Assembly: GCA_035995165.1 (NCBI GenBank)
Contig: DASYKU010000122.1
Location: 1 to 64,000, forward strand
Source: Mycobacteriales bacterium
GTDB taxonomy: Bacteria; Actinomycetota; Actinomycetes; Mycobacteriales; CADCTP01
Length of the DNA: 64,000 nucleotides
Direction: 5' to 3'
The notes below the pieces were generated by a model. That model worked only from the letters and a program-made list of their open reading frames with translations, made no database searches and was not told the origin of the DNA. Every line of letters begins with the position of its first letter. The stretch's first letter is position 1. The position numbers and the translations under genes were made by a program. Positions 17,820 through 26,233 of this stretch are shown piece after piece.

Positions 17820-18488
17820 GTGGAGTTCCCCTTCCTCGCCGGTACGGACGAGGACCTGCGTCGCGGCGTGCTGCGCGCGACCCGGAGCCGGCGTTTCCGG
17901 CGCAACGAGGTGCTCTTCCACGCCGGCGACCCGGCCAACGGCCTGCACCTGCTGGTCTCCGGGCACATCAGCATCGCCACGACCACGCCGATGGGCGACA
18001 TCGCGATCCTGGCCGTGCTCGGGCCCGGGGCGACGTTCGGGGAGATGTCGCTGCTGACCGACGGGCTGGAACGCTCCGCCACGGCGACGGCGCTGGATCC
18101 GGTGGAGACACGGGTGCTGGTCCGGGACGACTTCGCCCGGCTGCGCCGGACGTACCCGCAGGTCGACCGGTTCCTCGTCGACCTGCTCGCCGGCTACGTC
18201 CGTCGGCAGGACTCGCGGCTGCTGGAGGCGCTCTACCTGCCGGTGGAGAAGCGGGTGCTGCGGCGGCTGCTGGAGCTGGCCGACATCTACGGGGGACGGG
18301 CGTCCGGGGCGCCCATCCCCCTCACCCAGGAGATCGTCGCGGAGATGTCCGGCACGACCCGGCCGACCGCGAACCATATCCTGCGGTCGGCCGAGGCAGC
18401 CGGGCTGATCGTCGTCGAGCGTGGCCGGCTCCGGGTCACCGACGCCGACGGGCTGGCCCGGCGGGCCGGGCTCCCGCTCAGGCCGTGA
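17820..18488 (+). CDS. Crp/Fnr-family transcriptional regulator
   Basis: A 222-residue regulator. The N-terminal cyclic-nucleotide-binding jelly roll (residues about 10-120) contains FGEMSLLTDGLERSATATA, which keeps the Glu and the Arg-Ser pair of the phosphate-binding cassette, so cAMP or a similar ligand is plausible. A dimerisation helix and a C-terminal winged helix follow (TQEIVAEMSGTTRPTANHIL as turn and recognition helix). GTG at 17820 is preferred over an in-frame GTG at 17781 because it starts just before the conserved domain; neither has a strong binding site. It converges on the subtilase gene with an 11-base overlap. The nearby cyclase-homology gene makes cyclic-nucleotide signalling within this locus possible. 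Confidence 0.85.
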   Translation: MEFPFLAGTDEDLRRGVLRATRSRRFRRNEVLFHAGDPANGLHLLVSGHISIATTTPMGDIAILAVLGPGATFGEMSLLTDGLERSATATALDPVETRVLVRDDFARLRRTYPQVDRFLVDLLAGYVRRQDSRLLEALYLPVEKRVLRRLLELADIYGGRASGAPIPLTQEIVAEMSGTTRPTANHILRSAEAAGLIVVERGRLRVTDADGLARRAGLPLRP

Positions 18489-19935
18489 CGATCGTCCCCA
18501 GCCAGGGCAGCCCGGCCAGCCCCGGCGCGGAGAGCAGCACCGGCACCGCCTCCTTCGGCGCGAGCCCCTCGTTCACCACCAGCTTGGCCAGTCGCGCCGC
18601 CACCAGTGGGGTCGCGAACGACGTACCGCTCCACCTCGCCCGCCCGGTGAACAGGTCCGGATCCTCGACCGGATTCCGCGGCTCCGTCCCGTTGGCCCAG
18701 TTGAAGAACGTGCTCTCCACGTCGACGCCGGCCGCGCAGGCCCGGACCCAGGGGCCGCGGTTGGTGAAGGGCGCCGGCCCGTCAGGCCCCAGGGCGGCCA
18801 CGCTGATCACCCGGGGTAGGGCCGCGGGATAGGGCGCGACCCAGGAACCGTCGTTGCCGGCCGAGCAGACGACGACCCCACCGCCGGTCAGCCGCGGGTG
18901 CTCGCTTCGTCGTGGTCCGTGCTGGAAGCGGCGGACTGCCTTGGCCAGGCAGCCCATGTGGTGCATCGCGTAGCCGCTGAAGGACAGGCTCAGGATCTCG
19001 GTCTCGCCGGCGAGCGCCGAGATCTGTTTCGCCACCTCCGATTCCGGGACGTCACCGAGATTGCTCATCGCGTCGATGACCCTCGCCTGGCAGGCCGGAT
19101 ACGTCTGCGCGACGACCCCGGCGATGAACAGGCCATGCCCGGCCACCCGGTCGAGGAAGCCGTCGACGTCCCGGTCCGGGTCGCCCGGCGCCGGAACACC
19201 GGCAACGCCCAGCCCGGGGAGTGGCGCCATCGTGTTGTCGAGGATCTGCGGCAACGGACCGGAGGGCAGCGGAACGTCCAGGATGGTCACAACCGCGTTG
19301 CCGCCGACGCGGTTCTTGAGCTGACCGTCCCAGTGGTAGTCGACCGGGCGGGCGCCGCTGCGGCCCCGGCCCGATCGCGCGTACTCACGCCCGTGCGGTC
19401 CGGCGAGCGACGGCGTGGGCAGCGGGTAGTCCAACGCCACCAACTCTGCGAAGAGGTTCCCGTGCAGGAGCCCCTCGAGATAGGGATTGCCCCACAGGGG
19501 ATTCCCGGCGAGCGGGTTACCCCAGAGCGGGTCTCCCGCGAGACCGTTGCCCCAGAGCGGGTCACCCGACAGGGAGTCCCCGTAGAGGCGGCTGGCCGGA
19601 AGCGCGTCGGCGAACAGGACATGGTCGGGCTGGGCGTCGAAGTCCGCGGCGATCAGCGCGTCGACCAACTCCGGTATGTCGGTGTCCGAGGTGACCTCGA
19701 TGACGCCGTAGCCGACGGCCTCCTCGACGGCGCTCGCCGTGTCGAGCCCGATCAGCTCGTCGTCGACGAAATTGTTCAGGCGCGTGAGGGTCTCGCTGCC
19801 GGGTACGGCGTCGCGGACGAGGATGCGGTGCGGGACGTAGGCGAAGTGGCCGTCGGTCGAGTAGGCGACACGGTCCTCCCACGTCTGGAACGGCCTCAGC
19901 ACGGACGGTTCGGGAGGCTCCACAGGATCCGACAT
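18478..19935 (-). CDS. intracellular subtilase (S8) with PLWGN decapeptide repeats
   Basis: A 485-residue serine peptidase. The catalytic triad is visible: Asp220 in VTILDVPLPSG, His267 in GHGLFIAGVV and Ser439 in SGTSFATPLVAA, with the oxyanion Asn361 in CSAGND. Residues about 35-110 resemble an I9-like pro-domain (TDIPELVDALIAADFD). Residues about 116-160 hold an odd run of decapeptide repeats built on PLWGN. There is no signal peptide, Tat motif or membrane anchor, so it should act inside the cell. ATG 19935 begins 23 bases after the stop of the cyclase/NB-ARC gene, so the two form an operon in which the sensor-like ATPase precedes the protease. The target is unknown. Confidence 0.85.
   Translation of the reverse strand: MSDPVEPPEPSVLRPFQTWEDRVAYSTDGHFAYVPHRILVRDAVPGSETLTRLNNFVDDELIGLDTASAVEEAVGYGVIEVTSDTDIPELVDALIAADFDAQPDHVLFADALPASRLYGDSLSGDPLWGNGLAGDPLWGNPLAGNPLWGNPYLEGLLHGNLFAELVALDYPLPTPSLAGPHGREYARSGRGRSGARPVDYHWDGQLKNRVGGNAVVTILDVPLPSGPLPQILDNTMAPLPGLGVAGVPAPGDPDRDVDGFLDRVAGHGLFIAGVVAQTYPACQARVIDAMSNLGDVPESEVAKQISALAGETEILSLSFSGYAMHHMGCLAKAVRRFQHGPRRSEHPRLTGGGVVVCSAGNDGSWVAPYPAALPRVISVAALGPDGPAPFTNRGPWVRACAAGVDVESTFFNWANGTEPRNPVEDPDLFTGRARWSGTSFATPLVAARLAKLVVNEGLAPKEAVPVLLSAPGLAGLPWLGTIVTA
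19486..19575. repeat. three tandem 30-bp repeats inside the subtilase gene
   Basis: Units start at 19486, 19516 and 19546 and share a core such as GCCCCAGAGCGGGT. They encode the decapeptides ending in PLWGN. Degenerate units flank them on both sides (roughly 19456-19485 and 19576-19595), giving about five decapeptides. The near-identity of the central units at DNA level points to recent duplication. Confidence 0.85.
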
Positions 19936-19958
19936 CGGCGTGGCTCCACTTCGGACGG

Positions 19959-22562
19959 TCAGTTCCGGGTGCCGGCCGGCACCCGGGTATCGCGGAGGAG
20001 CTGCTCCGCGGCGGCGGCGATCGCGGCCTCGATGGTCAGCGACCGCCCGGCCACCAGTTGGGTCGCGTAGCCGGCCGGCCCGAGCCGGGTCCGGGCCGCG
20101 ACCAGGACGTCCTCGGCGAGGCGGACGTCGGCGTCGTACGGCGTCATCCCGCTCTCCGACAACAGCTGCTCGGCCTTGGCGGTGAGCCGGATCGCGGTCT
20201 CCCAGTCACCGTCGGCATCGGCGGCCAGCCGGGCGGTGGCCAGCAGGCTGAACGCGACCATGCCGGTCTGGCCGAGCGCGGCGGCCAGCTCCAGACAGGC
20301 CCGCTGATGCCGGGCCGCGACCACCGGCGTGCCGAGCCGCAGCGCCATCTCGGCCAGGTTGCCGTGGGCCTGGACCAGCAGCAGCTCGTCGTCCAGCTCG
20401 GACGCGGCCCGCAGCTCGTCCTGGAACGCCCGTTCGGCCTGCTCGTCCGCGCCCTCGGTGGCGAGGGCGAGGCCGAGCAGGTTGCTCATCCGGGCCCGCC
20501 CCCGCGCAGTGAGCCGGCCCCGCAGAGCGGTCTCGGCGATCGCGACCGAGCGCCCGGCCTCGCCGCGCCGGATCGCGACCTCGCCGAGGACCTTCTCCAC
20601 CCCGACCTCGTCCCAGTCGGGCGCGCCGGTCTCGGCCCGCAACTCCGCGGCCTCCCGCGCTTCGGTCTCCGCCGCCGCGAGGTCCCCGGACCGGACGTAC
20701 AACAGGCCGAGCAGACTCAGCAGCCCGACCCGGGCCGAGGTCCGCGCCGGCAGCGCGGCGGCGAGCCGGCCCACCTCGCCGATCCCGGCGTGGAAGGACT
20801 GGACGGCGTCGTGGTGCCGGGCGATCGTCGCGGCGACCTGCTGGGCCCGTTCCTGTACGTCCTCCGTCCCGCCGGTAGCGGCCCAGACCACCGCGCGCAG
20901 GTTGTCCAGCTCGGCCGAGACCGCGTGCACCCAGGGCCGCCCGGTGTGCACGCCCCCGAAGCGGTCGACGTAGTGACGGGCGAGCCGGGCGGCACAGGCC
21001 AGGGTCTCGCCGTGCTCGGCCAGCAGCTCGCCCGCGTACGCCCGGACGGTCTCCATCGACCGGTACCGGGTTCCACCGGCGGCGGGATCCGCGAGCAGCA
21101 GCGACTTGTCCACCAGCGACCACACCAGCTCCGGCACGAGGTCCCGGTCGACGTCGTCGGCGGCGACCGCGGCCACCGCGGTGTCGAGGTCGAAGCCGGC
21201 CGCGAGCAGCGCCAGCCGTCGGAACGCGGCCGCCTCGGCCGCGCTCAGCATCCGTACGCTCCAGTCCAGCAGGGTTTCCAGCCCCCGGTGCCGGGGCGGC
21301 CGGGTGCGGTCGGAGGTCCGCAGCATCCGGGACTGCCGGTCCAGCCCCGCCAGGATCTCGTCCGGTTCGAGGACGGTCATCCGGGCGGCCGCGATCTCCA
21401 GTGCCAGCGGCAGCCCGTCCAGCCGGCGGCAGAGTGCGGCCACCACGGTGGCGACGGCGCCCTCGGGGCGGAAGCCGGGCCGGACCGCGCGGGCCCGCTC
21501 GACGAACAGGCGGGCGGCACCGGATCCGGCTCCCTGCGCGGTCGACAGCGGGTGCAGCCGTCGCAGCGACTCCTCCGGAAGATGCAGCGGCTCCCGGCTG
21601 GTGCAGAGGATTCGCACCTGAGGGCACTCGGCCAGCACGGTCACGACGAGGTCGGACACCGCGGCGACGTGCCGTTCGCAGCTGTCGAGCACCAACAGCA
21701 GCTGCCGGGTCCGCAACGCGGCCGCCACGTCTCGCGATCCGACCGTCGGGCCGCCGGGGATGCCGAGTGCGGCGGCGACGAGCCCGGGCAGCATGGCCGG
21801 CTCCTCCAGCGGGGCGCAGTCGGCCAGCCAGGCGCCGTCGCCCAGTCCGGCCGCGAGCCGGATGCTCACCTCGGTGGCCAGGCGCGTCTTTCCGACGCCA
21901 CCGGTGCCGAGCACGGTGACCAGCCGGTTCTCGGCCAGCGCGGTCTCGAGCTCGGCCACCTCGCGGTTCCGGTCGATCAGCGCGGTGGCCGGAACGGCGA
22001 GGTTGTGCCCGTCGGCCGGCAGCGCCCGGACGGCCGGGAACCGGCCCGGGTGCGGCAGCTCGAAGAGCCGGACCGGCCGGTCGAAGTTCCGGATCCGGAA
22101 GCTGCCCAGCGGGATCGGGCCGGCGGCGCCGAGATCGTCGACCGCCTGCTGGGACAGCACGACCTGCCCGCCGTGGGCCACGTCGGCGATCCGGGCGGCC
22201 TGGTGGACGGCGACCGCGACATACCGGGACCCGAGCGGGCTGGCCAGCCCGGCGTGCACGCCCATCCGGACCCGGACGTCCGCGCCTGCCGGCCAGGGCT
22301 CGGCGGCCAGCGCGCGCTGGGCAGCGGTGCAGGCCGCCACCGCGTCGGCCACCGACCAGAAAGCGATGAAGAACGAGTCGCCGAAGCAGTCGACCTCGTG
22401 GCCGCCGTACTCGAGCCAGGCCTCCCGGAGGAGGGCGCGATGCCGCTCCAGCACCCCGGCGTACGAGTCGCCGAGCGTTCGCAGCAGCCGGGTCGAGCCC
22501 TCGATGTCGGTGAAGACGAACACAACGGTCCCGGTCGGGAGCTTGTGATCGTCTCTGCGCAC
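19959..22562 (-). CDS. cyclase-homology/NB-ARC/TPR regulatory ATPase
   Basis: An 867-residue STAND-type protein. Residues about 10-165 are a class III nucleotidyl-cyclase homology domain: TDIEGST and FGDSFF keep both metal-binding aspartates, but the substrate-lysine position is Asp (EVDCF) and the transition-state Asn is His (VHQAARI), so activity is doubtful or altered. An NB-ARC ATPase follows with P-loop GTGGVGKTR (near 220) and Walker B LLLVLDSCER (near 290). The C-terminal half is helical with TPR-like repeats. No DNA-binding domain is present. The GTG at 22562 has no Shine-Dalgarno; a palindrome lies four bases upstream. It precedes the subtilase gene by 23 bases and probably controls or activates it; that is inference. 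Confidence 0.85.
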   Translation of the reverse strand: MRRDDHKLPTGTVVFVFTDIEGSTRLLRTLGDSYAGVLERHRALLREAWLEYGGHEVDCFGDSFFIAFWSVADAVAACTAAQRALAAEPWPAGADVRVRMGVHAGLASPLGSRYVAVAVHQAARIADVAHGGQVVLSQQAVDDLGAAGPIPLGSFRIRNFDRPVRLFELPHPGRFPAVRALPADGHNLAVPATALIDRNREVAELETALAENRLVTVLGTGGVGKTRLATEVSIRLAAGLGDGAWLADCAPLEEPAMLPGLVAAALGIPGGPTVGSRDVAAALRTRQLLLVLDSCERHVAAVSDLVVTVLAECPQVRILCTSREPLHLPEESLRRLHPLSTAQGAGSGAARLFVERARAVRPGFRPEGAVATVVAALCRRLDGLPLALEIAAARMTVLEPDEILAGLDRQSRMLRTSDRTRPPRHRGLETLLDWSVRMLSAAEAAAFRRLALLAAGFDLDTAVAAVAADDVDRDLVPELVWSLVDKSLLLADPAAGGTRYRSMETVRAYAGELLAEHGETLACAARLARHYVDRFGGVHTGRPWVHAVSAELDNLRAVVWAATGGTEDVQERAQQVAATIARHHDAVQSFHAGIGEVGRLAAALPARTSARVGLLSLLGLLYVRSGDLAAAETEAREAAELRAETGAPDWDEVGVEKVLGEVAIRRGEAGRSVAIAETALRGRLTARGRARMSNLLGLALATEGADEQAERAFQDELRAASELDDELLLVQAHGNLAEMALRLGTPVVAARHQRACLELAAALGQTGMVAFSLLATARLAADADGDWETAIRLTAKAEQLLSESGMTPYDADVRLAEDVLVAARTRLGPAGYATQLVAGRSLTIEAAIAAAAEQLLRDTRVPAGTRN

Positions 22563-22565
22563 AGA

Positions 22566-22577
22566 GTCAATGTTGAC
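22566..22577. promoter_or_regulatory. inverted repeat just upstream of the cyclase/NB-ARC gene
   Basis: GTCAA-TG-TTGAC is a 5-bp inverted repeat ending four bases before the GTG start at 22562 on the minus strand, in one of the few A/T-rich spots here. No ribosome binding site exists at that start, so the message may be leaderless and this element may overlap the promoter or be an operator. The binding protein is unknown; it does not match a typical Crp site (TGTGA-N6-TCACA). Confidence 0.35.
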
Positions 22578-22722
22578 AGCACTGAGACACCCGGTCGAGT
22601 GAATACCGACTCCGGGCCAGATCTCCTCGTCCGGATCCCGGCCGTCGCCGGGCGCCGAGGTGAGGGCGGTGGACGGGACGGCGGTCCGGTCACCGTTGCC
22701 GGGGCGGGGTCGAAGGGCGGGG

Positions 22723-22990
22723 ATGAGCGGAGTCGTGCTGCGGCGGCGGTCGGAGGAGTTGGCCGCGGTCGTCTCGGTGCTGCGTCAGGTCGTCCGGACC
22801 GGTCAGGGTGCGATCGTGCTGATCACCGCGAAGGCCGCCCTGTTTCGCGCGGCGGCCGAGCCGGCGTCGCGGACCGGGTGGCGGGTCGGGGTCGGGGTCG
22901 GCAAGGCCGACGAGGCCGACCAGATCGTTCCTCGGGGTGCTGGCCGAGGCACCGAGGATCTTCCAGTGTCGCTTGTGGACGGTGTCGGCG
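22723..22990 (+). pseudogene. decayed N-terminus of an AAA/LuxR-type regulator
   Basis: From ATG 22723 the frame reads LRRRSEELAAVVSVLRQV, GAIVLITAKAALFRAAAE and KADEADQIVP, which follow the order of the N-terminal ATPase of LuxR-type AAA regulators. The Walker A motif is gone: where GxxGxGK is expected the sequence is ITAKAALF, as if about five codons were lost. After QIVP the frame shifts; a neighbouring frame continues with GVLAEAPRIF. Beyond about 22990 no resemblance remains, and the stretch to 23178 holds nothing else. The rest of the gene, including the HTH, is missing. Confidence 0.55.
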
Positions 22991-23178
22991 GCTGCGGACG
23001 CTGTCACCGGAGGCGGCCGGGCTGCTGCGGCCGGCCGCGGTGGGGCCGGGAGCCTCCGGTCGCGGATGCGGCAGCCCCGCCGCCAGGCGGCCGTCCAGGA
23101 CGTGTGCGCCCCGGGCCCGGGGCGCGCCGGCAGCCGGCCTCACCTGTTCTGTCGGAGGGTGTCGCTAGGGTCCGCGCC

Positions 23179-23730
23179 ATGATCGGCAGCGACCTGCGGC
23201 ACTACCTGCAGCAGTCCCGAGACTCGCTGCTGCGCGCCCTCGACGGCCTGAGCGAGTACGACGCCCGGAGGCCGCTCACGCCGACCGGCACCAACCTGCT
23301 CGGCCTGGTCAAGCACCTGGCCGGGATCGAGGCCGGCTACCTCGGTGCGTGCGCCGGCCGGCCGATGCCGGTCTCCCTGCCCTGGTACGACGACGGTTCG
23401 GTCTGGGCGGGCGGCGACATGTGGGCCGCGGCCGGGCAGTCCCGGGACGGGATCGTGGCGCTCTACCGGGAGGTCTGGGCGTACGCGGACCGGGCGATCG
23501 AGGAACTGCCGCTGGACCACCCGGCGGTCGTGGAGTGGTGGGCGCCGGAGAGGCGGCACACGACGTTCGGGCACCTGCTCTGCCGGGTGGTGGCGGAGAC
23601 CGCGCAGCACGCCGGGCACGCGGACATCCTGCGGGAGACGCTCGACGGGCGGGGCGGGAACGAGCGGGACGAGGCCGGGTGGGCCGCGTTCGTGGCGGAG
23701 ATCCAGGCCGCGGCGGACGCCTACCGCTGA
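23179..23730 (+). CDS. DinB-superfamily protein (DUF664-like)
   Basis: A 183-residue four-helix-bundle protein. Helix starts such as DLRHYLQQSRDSLLRALDGL and the histidines in LVKHLAGIEAGYLG and QHAGHADILRETL fit the metal-binding triad of the DinB/YfiT fold. Members include mycothiol- or bacillithiol-dependent transferases, and many are uncharacterised. ATG 23179 follows a relic region with no good binding site; GTG 23158 is an alternative start. The 3' end overlaps the convergent phosphotransferase gene by 10 bases. Confidence 0.8.
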   Translation: MIGSDLRHYLQQSRDSLLRALDGLSEYDARRPLTPTGTNLLGLVKHLAGIEAGYLGACAGRPMPVSLPWYDDGSVWAGGDMWAAAGQSRDGIVALYREVWAYADRAIEELPLDHPAVVEWWAPERRHTTFGHLLCRVVAETAQHAGHADILRETLDGRGGNERDEAGWAAFVAEIQAAADAYR

Positions 23731-24545
23731 ACGCCGAGAATCGCCAGGACCCGGGAGTCGGCGGTGATCAGGGCCTTCCAGAGGGCCCAGCCGCGGGCCC
23801 GGGCCCAGGTGTCCTCGTCCAGGCCGACGGCCTCGCGGTACGCGTCCCGGGCCGGACCGGACAGCAGGGTCCAGGCGATGACCAGGTCGCAGGCCGGATC
23901 GCCGACCCCGGACGTGCCGAAGTCGATCACGGCGGCCAGCCGGCCGTCCCGGAGCAGCAGGTTGCCGGGGGCGATGTCCCCGTGGAACCACACCGGCGGC
24001 CGGGTCCAGGCCGACCCGAGCGCCTCCGCCCACATCGCGGTGGCGGTGTCGCCGACGCCCAGCGTCACGATCGCCCGCCGCGTCTCCTCGTCGTACGAGG
24101 CGAGCGGGCCGCCGCGCCAGAAGCTGTGCTCGCCCGCGATCGGGCCGCCGTTCGCGTCGATCCCGCGCAGCGTGACCAGGAAGCCGGCCAGCGCGCGGGC
24201 GAAGCCGACCGGGTCGTCGATCCGGTCCGGCGTGGTGGGGTCACCGTCGAGCCAGCCGTACACCGACCACGGGAACGGGTAGCCGGACCCGGGCCGGCCG
24301 AGCCCGAGCGGGACCGGGATCGGCAGCGGCAGCCGCGGAGCGAGGTACGGCAGCCAGCGCTGCTCCTTCTCCACCGCGGGGACGTACCCGGCCGCGCTGG
24401 GGAGGCGGACCGTCATCGACGGCCCGAGCCGGAACGTGCGGTTGTCCCAGCCGCTCATCCCGACCGGCCGGACCTCCAGATCGGCCCACTGCGGGAACTG
24501 CGCCGCCACCAGCGCCCGGACCAGCGGCACGTCGATCCCGATCAT
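23721..24545 (-). CDS. APH-family phosphotransferase
   Basis: A 274-residue kinase-fold protein of the aminoglycoside/choline phosphotransferase superfamily: the catalytic loop HGDIAPGNLLL (near 186) and the metal-binding VIDFGTSGVGDPACD (near 206) are intact. The N-terminal lobe has MSGWDNRTFRLG. These enzymes phosphorylate hydroxyl groups of antibiotics or small metabolites; nothing shows that this one gives resistance. ATG 24545 overlaps the nadK stop by ATGA, so it is co-translated with NAD kinase, which suggests a housekeeping metabolite role. Confidence 0.85.
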   Translation of the reverse strand: MIGIDVPLVRALVAAQFPQWADLEVRPVGMSGWDNRTFRLGPSMTVRLPSAAGYVPAVEKEQRWLPYLAPRLPLPIPVPLGLGRPGSGYPFPWSVYGWLDGDPTTPDRIDDPVGFARALAGFLVTLRGIDANGGPIAGEHSFWRGGPLASYDEETRRAIVTLGVGDTATAMWAEALGSAWTRPPVWFHGDIAPGNLLLRDGRLAAVIDFGTSGVGDPACDLVIAWTLLSGPARDAYREAVGLDEDTWARARGWALWKALITADSRVLAILGVQR

Positions 24546-25474
24546 TCGACCGCGCGGTGGTCGTCGGCCAGGCCGGGGTCCCGGGCGGTCCGGAGCTGGT
24601 CGCGCAGCCGGCTCGGGATCAGCTCCAGCAGCTGGTCCGGCTTGAGCGGCAGGTCCAGCAGGCTGAGCTTGACCCGGCTGCGGCGGGCGTGCGAGTCGGC
24701 GTCGAGGCGGACCACGTTGACCGCGTCCGGTCGCAGCCGCAGGGTCAGCTCCGCGTGCGGGGCGAGCGTGCCGGTGACGGCGCCGTCCACGACGTACCGC
24801 AGCTCCTCGTCGCCGCCGCGCAACGTCACCACGTCCGAGCCGCCGAGCACGACCGGCCGGCTCACGCCGGCCATCGGGGCGACCGGGGTCAGCGTGATCG
24901 AGGGCGCCGACGGCGAGACGACCGGACCGCCGGCCGCGTAGTTGTAGGCCGTGGATCCCGTCGGCGTGCACGCGATCACCCCGTCGCCGCGGTAGTAGCC
25001 GTGTGCGGAGTCGTTGACGAGCAGGTCCAGGCTGACCGACGTCCAGGGCTGCGCCGCGGTCACCACCACGTCGTTGAACGCGACGTCGGCGTCGCCCAGC
25101 CCCAGGTCGAGACAGCTGTGCGGCTCCAGCGTGAAGCGGTCGGCGACCAGCCGGTCCAGCGCGTCCGGCAGCTCGTCCGGGGTGATCTCGACCAGGAAGC
25201 CGACGTTGCCGTGGTTGACGCCGAGCACCGGGGTCGGCCGCCCGACCACCAGCCGCATCGCGCCGAGCATGGTGCCGTCGCCGCCCAGCGCGACCACCGC
25301 CTCGACCCGCTCGGCGAACCCGTCGGCCGGCACCAGCGTCACGCCGGGGCCGACCCGGTCGGCGTCGGCCTGCCGGGCGACCACGGTCACGCCGTACCGG
25401 GCGGCGAAGTCGGTGATCACCCGGACCGAGCCGGCGACGGGCTTGCGCGGGTGGACGACCAGGCCGAGCTCCAT
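24542..25474 (-). CDS. nadK: NAD kinase
   Basis: A 310-residue enzyme that phosphorylates NAD to NADP. The motifs GGDGTML (about 62-68), NDVVVT and TPTGSTAYNYAAGGP (near 166) are all present, including the catalytic Asp of GGDG. Length and order match bacterial NadK. ATG 25474 has GGGAG nine bases upstream. It is divergent from the response regulator and leads into the APH-type gene with a four-base overlap. In other actinobacteria nadK usually lies beside recN and a TlyA-type gene; that context is missing here, so this may be a second copy. Confidence 0.92.
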   Translation of the reverse strand: MELGLVVHPRKPVAGSVRVITDFAARYGVTVVARQADADRVGPGVTLVPADGFAERVEAVVALGGDGTMLGAMRLVVGRPTPVLGVNHGNVGFLVEITPDELPDALDRLVADRFTLEPHSCLDLGLGDADVAFNDVVVTAAQPWTSVSLDLLVNDSAHGYYRGDGVIACTPTGSTAYNYAAGGPVVSPSAPSITLTPVAPMAGVSRPVVLGGSDVVTLRGGDEELRYVVDGAVTGTLAPHAELTLRLRPDAVNVVRLDADSHARRSRVKLSLLDLPLKPDQLLELIPSRLRDQLRTARDPGLADDHRAVE

Positions 25475-25558
25475 GAGCACAGTCTCCCGTTCCCGGGGAT
25501 CGCATCCAGTTGCTGTGAGTGAACGCCGATCCCACCCCGCCGGGGGCAGGATGGGCGG

Positions 25559-26233
25559 GTGGCCGACCGCCTGCTCCTCGTCGAGGACGACCCGCGCATC
25601 CGGGGCGCGCTCGTGCTCGGCCTGACCGACCAGGGGTACGAGGTCGTCGAGGCCGGCTCGGGGGAGTCCGCGCTGGGGCTGATCCGGTCCGACCGGTTCG
25701 ACGTCGTGCTGCTGGACCTGATGCTGCCGGGGATGGACGGCTTCGCCGTCTGCCGGACCGTACGGACCCAGGGCGACCTGCCGATCATCATGATCACCGC
25801 GCGCTCGGGCTCGGACGACGTGATCCGCGGCCTGGAGGCCGGCGCCGACGACTACGTGACCAAGCCGGTGGTGGCCAGCGAGCTGGCGGCCCGGATCCGG
25901 GCCCTGCTGCGCCGGGCCCGCCCGCCGGAGCCGGCCGTGCTCGCGGCCGGGGACGTGCGCATCCATCCCGACCGCGGGGTGGCGTTGCGCCGGGGCGAGG
26001 ACGTGCACCTGACCCTGACCGAGCTGCGGTTGCTCACTGAACTGGCCGCGGCCGCGGGCAGCGTGGTCACCCGCGAGCAGCTGCTGGAACGGGTCTGGGG
26101 CTACGACTACTTCGGCGACACCCGGCTGCTCGACGTGCACGTACGGCGGCTGCGCCGCAAGGTCGAGGACGACCCGAGCACGCCGACGCTGGTGCTCACC
26201 GTGCGCGGCGTCGGCTACCGGGTCGCGTCGTGA
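25559..26233 (+). CDS. OmpR/PhoB-type response regulator
   Basis: A 224-residue regulator. The receiver domain has the acidic pair in VEDDPRI, the phosphorylated Asp in VVLLDLMLPGMDG (near residue 52) and the Lys of VTKPV (near 101). The C-terminal winged helix includes LTLTELRLLTELA and DVHVRRLRRKVEDDP. It starts with GTG 25559; the nearby ATG at 25551 is out of frame. The next gene is its sensor kinase, separated by a short duplicated segment. MtrA/PhoB-like systems sense envelope or phosphate stress, but the signal here is unknown. Confidence 0.92.
   Translation: MADRLLLVEDDPRIRGALVLGLTDQGYEVVEAGSGESALGLIRSDRFDVVLLDLMLPGMDGFAVCRTVRTQGDLPIIMITARSGSDDVIRGLEAGADDYVTKPVVASELAARIRALLRRARPPEPAVLAAGDVRIHPDRGVALRRGEDVHLTLTELRLLTELAAAAGSVVTREQLLERVWGYDYFGDTRLLDVHVRRLRRKVEDDPSTPTLVLTVRGVGYRVAS

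Noticed and set aside
20058-23168. Plus-strand open frame of over 1,000 codons opposite the NB-ARC gene
   Set aside because: Its Gly/Arg/Gln-rich translation has no domain, while the minus strand encodes clear cyclase, P-loop and TPR motifs.
23721-24545. Antibiotic-resistance gene (aminoglycoside phosphotransferase)
   Set aside because: Only superfamily motifs are visible, and it is co-translated with nadK, which argues for a metabolic kinase.
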